A stretch of DNA of 6,322 bases. Source: Fidelibacterota bacterium (GTDB taxonomy: Bacteria > Fidelibacterota > Fidelibacteria > Fidelibacterales > Fidelibacteraceae). The stretch's first letter is position 1. The number at the start of each line of letters is the position of its first letter. A program made the position numbers and the translations under genes. The stretch is from assembly GCA_030620575.1 (NCBI GenBank), contig JAUXEL010000100.1:1-6322 (forward strand), read 5' to 3'. Below the pieces are notes generated by a model. It was not told the origin of the DNA. It saw nothing but the letters and a program-made list of their open reading frames with translations, and searched no databases. This document shows positions 1-5,342 of this stretch, piece by piece.

Positions 1-23
1 AAGAAAGACCTGTCGGATAATGT

Positions 24-38
24 CTACGTCGGGCAGGC
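24..38. repeat. Left member of a 15-base inverted pair
   Basis: CTACGTCGGGCAGGC matches the complement of 494-508 at 14 of 15 positions. It also shares TACGTCGGG with copy B (204-212), so it belongs to the same repeat vocabulary. Confidence 0.55.
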
Positions 39-63
39 AATTTACGCTCTTATTTCTTCGACC

Positions 64-113
64 ATTCCGTCTTCACCCCGACTATTCGGGGTTTCGCCGG
101 ACAAGCCGGGATT
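64..113. repeat. Bipartite hairpin repeat, copy A
   Basis: About 50 bases that align with 184-237. The layout is CCGTCTTC, a first hairpin with a 7-bp stem (75-81 with 86-92, loop CTAT), a four-base spacer, and a second hairpin with a 4-bp stem (97-100 with 106-109, loop ACAAG). Several stem positions differ from copy B while pairing is kept. Function is unknown; it looks like a dispersed intergenic repeat. Confidence 0.7.
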
Positions 114-118
114 CCTCT

Positions 119-148
119 CCGTCAAACGACGGTTCGGATCAACCCGAA
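119..148. repeat. Two adjacent small stem-loops between the bipartite repeats
   Basis: CCGTC(AAAC)GACGG at 119-132 is followed directly by TTCGG(ATCAAC)CCGAA at 133-148, each with a perfect 5-bp stem. With the hairpins of the flanking copies this gives six potential stem-loops between 75 and 232. It may belong to the same composite repeat; no known element is recognised. Confidence 0.55.
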
Positions 149-183
149 AGGTCATTCATTCATTCTCTTTACTGTTTACGATT

Positions 184-237
184 CATCCGTCTTCGTCCCG
201 ACATACGTCGGGACTACGCCTGGCAAGCAGGCTGTTC
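184..237. repeat. Bipartite hairpin repeat, copy B
   Basis: Diverged second copy of the element at 64-113, in the same orientation. It has CCGTCTTC, a 7-bp stem GTCCCGA/TCGGGAC (195-201 with 208-214, loop CATACG), the spacer TAC, and a 5-bp stem GCCTG/CAGGC (218-222 with 228-232, loop GCAAG). The shared order of parts, the same spacing and the loop remnant CAAG show common ancestry with copy A. Confidence 0.7.
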
Positions 238-283
238 ACGGTTCACGACTTACGATTCACGGTTTACGACTTACGATTCACAG
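235..283. repeat. Heptanucleotide tandem repeat, seven units
   Basis: Seven consecutive 7-base units fit YTYACRR, for example TTCACGG, TTCACGA and CTTACGA. The array also reads as two 21-base units (240-260 and 261-281) differing at one base. A loose earlier pair, TTTACGA TTCATCC, lies at 175-188. It resembles the short tandemly repeated heptamers known from some bacterial intergenic DNA. No function can be assigned. Confidence 0.8.
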
Positions 284-286
284 CAC

Positions 287-306
287 AAAAACTTGCCCCA
301 AGTTTT
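287..306. repeat. Palindromic repeat, copy 1 (AAAACTTG-CCC-CAAGTTTT)
   Basis: A perfect inverted repeat with 8-bp arms (288-295 and 299-306) around CCC. The whole 20 bases recur exactly at 355-374. The arms hold only two G-C pairs, so this is a poor terminator and could equally be a protein-binding site. Confidence 0.75.
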
Positions 307-354
307 CTCACCCAATATTCTTAAAAATATCAAAAATCAGCTTACAGATTTAAA

Positions 355-375
355 AAAAACTTGCCCCAAGTTTTT
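355..375. repeat. Palindromic repeat, copy 2 (AAAACTTG-CCC-CAAGTTTT)
   Basis: Second exact copy of the 20-base palindrome at 287-306, here with 9-bp arms (355-363 and 367-375). It sits 68 bases after copy 1. The 48-base spacer is AT-rich and shows no gene. The trailing T-run could give weak terminator activity on either strand. Confidence 0.75.
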
Positions 376-406
376 GATTATCTATGTTCTGAGCTCTCTA
401 TTTTTT

Positions 407-430
407 TCAACAACTCAACAACTCAACAAA
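407..430. repeat. TCAACAAC tandem repeat, three units
   Basis: Three head-to-tail 8-base units, the last ending in A rather than C. A related word, AACTCAACTCTTCAA, follows at 466-480. This is another low-complexity word in the same intergenic block. Confidence 0.75.
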
Positions 431-435
431 TTTTA

Positions 436-461
436 ATCTACGTAGTCTTGACGAAGTAGAT
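436..461. repeat. Stem-loop ATCTAC...GTAGAT
   Basis: A perfect 6-bp inverted repeat (436-441 with 456-461) around a 14-base loop. Its complement contains GACTACG, a word also seen in copy B of the bipartite repeat, so it may be a diverged relative. Function is unknown. Confidence 0.45.
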
Positions 462-493
462 CGATAACTCAACTCTTCAAACACCCGTCACCA

Positions 494-508
494 GCCTGCC
501 CGGCGTAG
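494..508. repeat. Right member of a 15-base inverted pair
   Basis: Read on the minus strand this is CTACGCCGGGCAGGC, one mismatch from 24-38. The pair brackets nearly the whole repeat block. Flanking words such as CCGTCAC and CACTCGTTAC are further repetitive fragments. Confidence 0.55.
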
Positions 509-524
509 CATGGTCACTCGTTAC

Positions 525-560
525 TACTATATATTTTTCCCTTATTTTTCATATCAAAAT
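525..560 (+). promoter_or_regulatory. AT-rich leader, possible promoter region for the three-gene unit
   Basis: This AT-rich stretch, just after the repeat block and 40-75 bases before the first start codon, contains TACTAT (525-530) and TATATT (530-535), both resembling a -10 element. No good -35 hexamer lies at the right spacing, and no TAnnTTTG Bacteroidetes-type -7 element was found. It is proposed mainly from position and composition. Confidence 0.2.
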
Positions 561-590
561 GTATTACCTTAAAAGTTAAGAATAAACGAT

Positions 591-595
591 AAGGA
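591..595 (+). promoter_or_regulatory. Ribosome binding site of the fused dehydrogenase gene
   Basis: AAGGA lies four bases before the ATG at 600, which is somewhat close but workable. It supports the chosen start. Confidence 0.6.
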
Positions 596-599
596 TACG

Positions 600-2318
600 A
601 TGAAATCACCACAAGAAATTCGCGAATATTTACTGAATGGCACCCTGAAATTTGCTACGGTGTCGGGAATATGGACCACCAAACCAAACCTTATCCGCAA
701 GGTAGATGATACCGTACCGGATATTAATATTATTACGACCAAAAGCTTTCAGGTAAAACCCAATCCGGGCAACCGGGAACCGATCGTGGCAGAAGTTGCG
801 GTAGGTTCGTATGTAAACGCGGTTGGACTGCGAAATCCCGGTATGAAAATCGGATACCGTGAATTAAAGGCCTTACGCAAAGAAAAACCTCTGCGCGCGC
901 TACTGAATGTGTCTGTTTCCGGCAATTCACCTGAAGAATTTATTACCTTAGTTAAGAAATTTGAATCTGTCGCGGATATCCTGGAGCTCAATTTTTCCTG
1001 TCCGCACGCTAAGCCCGGTTACGGAGCTTCTATCGGAGTTAACGCGGATTTAGTGAGGGAATACATGGAAGCGATTCGGCCGGAAACAGAGGTGTTATTG
1101 TTCGCGAAACTTACCCCGAATGTTGATAATATCGGCGAAATCGCGCGCGCGGCAATAAGCGCCGGCGCAGACGGCCTCGTTGCGATCAACACGGTAGGGC
1201 CGGAGGCCTATCGGGATTCGGATAGCGGAGAGTTAGTGCTGTATAATCCCGACGGACATAAGGGAGGCCGTAGCGGCGAACACATTTTTGAGATCGCGGT
1301 ACAAAAAATTAAAGAGATACGCGATGCGATAGGACCGGACATTCCCATCATCGGGATGGGTGGTGTTAGCCGCGGATCGCAGGTACGTGCGATCCACCGC
1401 GCCGGCGCGAATGTGGTGGGCATCGGTTCGGCAATTGCACAGATCAATACCGATAAACGCGCGGAATATTTCACGGCACTGAAATTTGATACCGAATACC
1501 ATACCGATAAAGCTGTTGCTTTTCTTTCAGTCAAACGTTTGGCAAAATATAAACCTTATAAAATTACGAATATTACCCGATTGACCGAAACCATGCTAAC
1601 ACTGACCCTGGATGGTGATCCCATTCTCTTTAAACCCAGTCAGTATGCTTTTTTATGGATACCCGGGGTAGGTGAGAAGCCCATGGGTATTGTTTCCTCC
1701 TCACCCTTGCGCTTTATTGTGCGGAAACATTCTTATAATTCAAAAACATCGGAGGGGAAATTTACGCATGCACTATTTGAAATGAATAAAGGCGATACAC
1801 TGTATGTTCGTAGTGTTTATGGCAAACAAGCTCCCACTAATAATATGTCAAATGTTCTGATCCTCAGTGGAGGCACCGGTCTGGCCTTAGCACCCAAATT
1901 AGCGGAAAATTTTGCCTCTATTGGACATCTTGTTTCTGTATTTCATGGTGTTACAGATAGAAAAGAGGCCGTTTATCGTGATTTGATAGAACCCTATGCG
2001 ACTTATACGGTCGTGCCGGATAATGGTACCCCCGGACGTGTGTTGGAATCTATGGCCGCAAAATTGGATGAACTTGAAATAGAAAACTGTTCCGTCTATA
2101 CTGTCGGTCCGGATATTTTGATGAAAAAAGCATTAGAATTGGCGGTTGAAAAAGGCTGTATTCCAAAATATTGCTATGCATCTCTGGAAACAAACAACAT
2201 GTGCGGTATCGGGATGTGCAGTGAATGTGAATGCGGCGGTGTGCTCAGTTGTATGGACGGCACATTTTATGATTATCCTTTTTTGAAAAAACATTATTTT
2301 ACAGACGAGAACGAGTAA
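600..2318 (+). CDS. Fused PyrD-PyrK-type dehydrogenase (dihydroorotate or dihydropyrimidine dehydrogenase-like)
   Basis: This 572-residue cytoplasmic flavoenzyme joins two proteins that are normally separate subunits. Residues 1 to about 300 form a class 1 PyrD-type FMN barrel. It has K48-S49 (TTKS), N73 in YVNAVGLRNPG, the catalytic-cysteine motif ELNFSCPH (C134), FAKLTPNV at 168-175, AINT with N197, and the FMN-phosphate glycines GMGGVS (252-257) and GIGSA (274-278). Residues from about 312 resemble PyrK. They comprise a FAD barrel, a nucleotide-binding SGGTGLA (423-429), and a [2Fe-2S] site with C535, C540, C543 and C551 (C-x4-C-x2-C-x7-C) followed by MDGTF. By family logic, electrons flow from substrate to FMN, then Fe-S, FAD and NAD. 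The SCPH motif (SCPN in most PyrD) and FAKLTPNV also occur in dihydropyrimidine dehydrogenase, so the substrate may be dihydroorotate or uracil/thymine. The ATG follows an AAGGA site and the PyrD-like similarity starts near residue 5. The fold is confident; the substrate is not. Confidence 0.88.
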   Translation: MKSPQEIREYLLNGTLKFATVSGIWTTKPNLIRKVDDTVPDINIITTKSFQVKPNPGNREPIVAEVAVGSYVNAVGLRNPGMKIGYRELKALRKEKPLRALLNVSVSGNSPEEFITLVKKFESVADILELNFSCPHAKPGYGASIGVNADLVREYMEAIRPETEVLLFAKLTPNVDNIGEIARAAISAGADGLVAINTVGPEAYRDSDSGELVLYNPDGHKGGRSGEHIFEIAVQKIKEIRDAIGPDIPIIGMGGVSRGSQVRAIHRAGANVVGIGSAIAQINTDKRAEYFTALKFDTEYHTDKAVAFLSVKRLAKYKPYKITNITRLTETMLTLTLDGDPILFKPSQYAFLWIPGVGEKPMGIVSSSPLRFIVRKHSYNSKTSEGKFTHALFEMNKGDTLYVRSVYGKQAPTNNMSNVLILSGGTGLALAPKLAENFASIGHLVSVFHGVTDRKEAVYRDLIEPYATYTVVPDNGTPGRVLESMAAKLDELEIENCSVYTVGPDILMKKALELAVEKGCIPKYCYASLETNNMCGIGMCSECECGGVLSCMDGTFYDYPFLKKHYFTDENE

Positions 2319-2324
2319 AAAACC

Positions 2325-2332
2325 GAGGAAGG
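2325..2332 (+). promoter_or_regulatory. Strong ribosome binding site of the S9 peptidase gene
   Basis: GAGGAAGG sits seven bases before the ATG at 2340, within the short gap after the stop codon of the upstream gene. It decides the start, which also gives an intact lipoprotein signal peptide. A Shine-Dalgarno site this strong is notable for an FCB-like genome. Confidence 0.8.
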
Positions 2333-2339
2333 TATTTGT

Positions 2340-5300
2340 ATGTTGAAAAAACTGATTTTGTTGCTAACTATAGCAGTATTATTTATTTCATGTGGCAAGG
2401 ACAAAGTAGAAAGTGCATCCGTTTCCATTGCACAGCAGGAAGAACAGGCAGTTGCAGAGGCAGATAAGGAAAAGAAAGCGCTGACTCCTGACGATTATGC
2501 TCAATGGCAGCGTCTGGCAAATCCGACCATTTCCACTAACGGAAAATGGGTTTTTTACCGTGCTACGCCGAATCGCGGCGATGCATTATTATCACTCCAT
2601 GAAATTGAAACCGGGAAAAAACATGATTTTGAGCATGCCGAAAAAGCCATGTTTTCACCTGACAACGATTTTATGGTGTTTATGCGTAATCCGAGCTTTG
2701 AACTGGAGCGACAGGCTAAAATTGATAAAGTGAAAAAAGATAAAATGCCGAAGGATTCCCTATGTGTTTACTGCTTTGAGCAAGACACCCTGCTCATTAT
2801 TCCGCGGGTTAAATCCTTTGCAATGAGCAGTAAAGGAAGTCCATGGATAGCGCTGCATCTGGAAAAAGCGCTTCTGGCTAAACCTGATACAACGGCGGAA
2901 AAAGATACCTTGGCAATAGCTGATTCTATTATGGTCGCGGATACATTGGCGATGGCTGATTCCAGCATGATCGCGGATACAACACAGGTAGATACATCAA
3001 AGAAAAAAATTCAGGTGACAGAAAAGGAAAAGAAGAAAAAAGAAAAGAAACCAAAAATTCGCGAAAAGGGTACGCCTTTCTGGGTGTGGAACCCGATAAC
3101 ACAGGATACCATCATTATTGATTATGTCAGCTCCTATACTTTCAGTAAAAAAGGCAACCGCGTTATGACCCTGACAAAATTAAAGGGCGATCCGGACTCG
3201 GTACGGATTTCAATAATTACCCCCAAAACCGGAACTATAAAAACTATTTTAGAGACTGCGGGTGAAGCAAAATCGTTTCGCTTTGATGAAAAGGGAAATC
3301 AGTTGGCATTTTTGTTTTCAGATGATACAACAAAACAGAAAATGTTTGATTTATATTACTGGAAAAACGGCAAGGCAAAAGCAAGATGCTATCTTAATGA
3401 AAATGCCAAAGGTATTCAGGATGGTTGGGGAATTAACAATATTCGTAATCCGCGCTTCTCAAAAAGCGGGAAGCGTCTGTTTTTTGGCACTTCCCCGCTG
3501 CCCGTGGAAGAACCGGAAGATACCCTGCTGAAAAATGAAAAGGCCGGACTGGATCTCTGGTCATGGACGGATCCCTTACTGCAAACCCAACAAGTAAAGG
3601 AACTCGCCCGCGAAAAGAAACGCAATTATGTCGCCATGGTGAATGTCGGAAGTAAAAAGATCATTCAACTGGCAGATAAAACTGTCCCAACTGTGAAAGT
3701 AAGTACGGACGGAGAAGAGGATATCGTATTAGGCGAAAGCAATTTACCGTATCGCCACTTGATCTCATGGGAATCTCTGGATTATTTTGACTATTATCTT
3801 ATAAATGTTAATACCGGAGAAAAGGAACTAATCTTAGAGAAAAAAGGCTTTGCGCCGTATTTGTCACCGCAGGGGAAATATGTCATCTGGTTTGAACATA
3901 CGGACAGCAGCTGGTATGCTTACGATGTCGAAACAAAAATCTCCCGTTGCCTCACCGATCAGTTGGATGTTGCATTCTATGATGAAGATAATGATGTTCC
4001 CGGCGTACCGTCACCCTACGATTTTGCTGAATGGGGACTGGGAGACCGTTATGCGTTTATTTACGATCGCTATGATATCTGGAAGTTTGATTTGACAGGT
4101 GAAAAGGAAGCTCTGAATGTCACCATGGACGCGGGCCGTAAAACAAATATTGTTTACCGTTATTTGAAATTGAAATCCGATCTGGATTATATTCCGATCA
4201 AACCAATTATTTTAACGGTATTCAACGAAAAAACCAAGGCAGACGGTTACGCGACAGCGAATCTCTACGAAGGATCGAAACCGGAACACCTGATCTATTC
4301 CGATCATCAATATTCCAAATTAAGCAAAGCAAAAAATGCGGATGTTTTGATTTGGCGCCGGGGTGATTACCGGGTTTATCCGGATCTATGGGTCAGCGAT
4401 ATGCTCTTTGATGAAAAAAGCAAACTTTCCGCCCTGAACCTGCAACAATCCGAATACCGCTGGGCCTCTGTGAAACTGGTTGAATGGAAAAATTCAGACG
4501 GAGTTGAGCTCCAAGGTATGCTGTATATTCCTGATAATCTGGATAAGAGCAAAAAACACCCGATGATTATTTATTACTATGAACATTATTCACAATATTT
4601 ACATCAGTATTTCACTCCGAGTCCAAGTTACTCAACAGTAAGTAAAAGCATGTACCCCAGCAATGGATACATTCTATTTATTCCGGATGTCGTCTATGAA
4701 GTTGGACATCCCGGTAAATCCGGATTGGATTGTGTCGACAAGGGTGTTGATATGTTGTTGGAAAAATATCCGTTTATCGATGAAGAACGTATGGGTTTAC
4801 AGGGTCAAAGTTGGGGTGGCTATCAAACCGCTTACTTTATCACCCAAACAAATCGTTATGCTGCGGCAATGGCAGGTGCACCGGTTAGTAATATGACCAG
4901 TGCGTACGGCGGCATACGCTGGTATTCGGGTCTCAGTCGCATGATGCAGTATGAAGGTGGTCAAAGCCGCATTGGCGGGACACTTTGGGATAGCTATGAT
5001 CTTTATATCGAAAATTCTCCGGTCTTCTTTGCTGATCAAATTGAAACCCCATTGCTCATAATGCATAATGACAATGACGGAGCTGTTCCCTGGACTCAGG
5101 GAATTGAAATGATGGTTGCCATGCGCCGACTTCAAAAACCGGCCTGGATGTTAGTGTATAATGGTGAATCTCATAATTTGACAAAATCCAATTGGGGCAA
5201 CCGCATGGATCTGACCATCCGCATGAAACAGTTTTTTGATCATTACCTGATGGATGCTCCCATTCCACGCTGGATGGATGAGGGTATCCTTGCTACAGAG

Positions 5301-5342
5301 AAGGGTAAAGATCTCAAATATGATCTACTTGATGAAGAATAA
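2340..5342 (+). CDS. Lipoprotein S9 (prolyl oligopeptidase family) serine peptidase
   Basis: This 1000-residue exported peptidase probably cleaves peptides at the cell envelope. The N-terminus is a lipoprotein signal: a KK pair, a hydrophobic run and FISC with the lipidated cysteine at C18. Phe at -3 is a little unusual. Residues about 50-700 should form the beta-propeller that gates the active site. The C-terminal alpha/beta-hydrolase domain (about 710-975) has the nucleophile motif GQSWGG (S824), the aspartate in HNDNDGAVPW (D913) and the histidine in GESHNL (H945), giving a complete triad. Blocks such as AGAPVSNMTSAYGGIRW (845-861) and PIPRWMDEG (974-982) fit a large Bacteroidetes-type subfamily recalled from memory. 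It is longer than classical S9 enzymes (about 700-750), partly because of a low-complexity insert at 184-243 in the propeller. The start is fixed by the strong GAGGAAGG site and the signal peptide. It lies 21 bases after the fused dehydrogenase gene and abuts the next gene. Exact peptide specificity cannot be read. Confidence 0.93.
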   Translation: MLKKLILLLTIAVLFISCGKDKVESASVSIAQQEEQAVAEADKEKKALTPDDYAQWQRLANPTISTNGKWVFYRATPNRGDALLSLHEIETGKKHDFEHAEKAMFSPDNDFMVFMRNPSFELERQAKIDKVKKDKMPKDSLCVYCFEQDTLLIIPRVKSFAMSSKGSPWIALHLEKALLAKPDTTAEKDTLAIADSIMVADTLAMADSSMIADTTQVDTSKKKIQVTEKEKKKKEKKPKIREKGTPFWVWNPITQDTIIIDYVSSYTFSKKGNRVMTLTKLKGDPDSVRISIITPKTGTIKTILETAGEAKSFRFDEKGNQLAFLFSDDTTKQKMFDLYYWKNGKAKARCYLNENAKGIQDGWGINNIRNPRFSKSGKRLFFGTSPLPVEEPEDTLLKNEKAGLDLWSWTDPLLQTQQVKELAREKKRNYVAMVNVGSKKIIQLADKTVPTVKVSTDGEEDIVLGESNLPYRHLISWESLDYFDYYLINVNTGEKELILEKKGFAPYLSPQGKYVIWFEHTDSSWYAYDVETKISRCLTDQLDVAFYDEDNDVPGVPSPYDFAEWGLGDRYAFIYDRYDIWKFDLTGEKEALNVTMDAGRKTNIVYRYLKLKSDLDYIPIKPIILTVFNEKTKADGYATANLYEGSKPEHLIYSDHQYSKLSKAKNADVLIWRRGDYRVYPDLWVSDMLFDEKSKLSALNLQQSEYRWASVKLVEWKNSDGVELQGMLYIPDNLDKSKKHPMIIYYYEHYSQYLHQYFTPSPSYSTVSKSMYPSNGYILFIPDVVYEVGHPGKSGLDCVDKGVDMLLEKYPFIDEERMGLQGQSWGGYQTAYFITQTNRYAAAMAGAPVSNMTSAYGGIRWYSGLSRMMQYEGGQSRIGGTLWDSYDLYIENSPVFFADQIETPLLIMHNDNDGAVPWTQGIEMMVAMRRLQKPAWMLVYNGESHNLTKSNWGNRMDLTIRMKQFFDHYLMDAPIPRWMDEGILATEKGKDLKYDLLDEE
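2904..2975 (+). repeat. 36-base tandem repeat inside the S9 peptidase gene
   Basis: Two consecutive 36-base units encode residues 189-200 and 201-212, DTLAIADSIMVA and DTLAMADSSMIA, and a partial third begins DTTQVDTS. A lysine/glutamate-rich run follows to about residue 243. This is an in-frame, low-complexity insertion in the propeller region. Confidence 0.8.

Larger units (their letters stand above)
21..599. other. Intergenic region with no supported gene
   Basis: No convincing protein or RNA gene was found here. A frame stays open on the + strand from 20 to 436, but its translation is made of the repeats (SRFTTYDSRFTTYDS) and has no ribosome binding site. The region is a mosaic of small hairpins, heptamer and octamer tandem words and palindromes, followed from about 520 by an AT-rich leader to the first gene. 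A TAA at 18-20 could end an upstream gene, but too little of it is visible to say. Confidence 0.7.

Noticed and set aside
235..283. CRISPR array
   Set aside because: The units are 7 bases in direct contact with no spacers and no cas genes in view, so this is a simple tandem repeat.
287..375. Intrinsic terminators of an upstream gene
   Set aside because: The stems have only two G-C pairs and there is no upstream gene close by. Weak termination is possible but not supported enough to call.
20..436. Open + strand frame of 138 codons in the intergenic block
   Set aside because: It runs through hairpins and heptamer repeats, has no ribosome binding site, and its product is repeat-derived with no recognisable domain. 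The heptamer unit makes the peptide repeat artificially.
1208..1534. Minus-strand open frame of 108 codons
   Set aside because: It lies wholly inside the PyrD-like coding region, whose conserved motifs fix the + strand frame.
4797..5135. Minus-strand open frame of 112 codons
   Set aside because: It is antisense to the catalytic domain of the S9 peptidase, which is clearly coding on the + strand.
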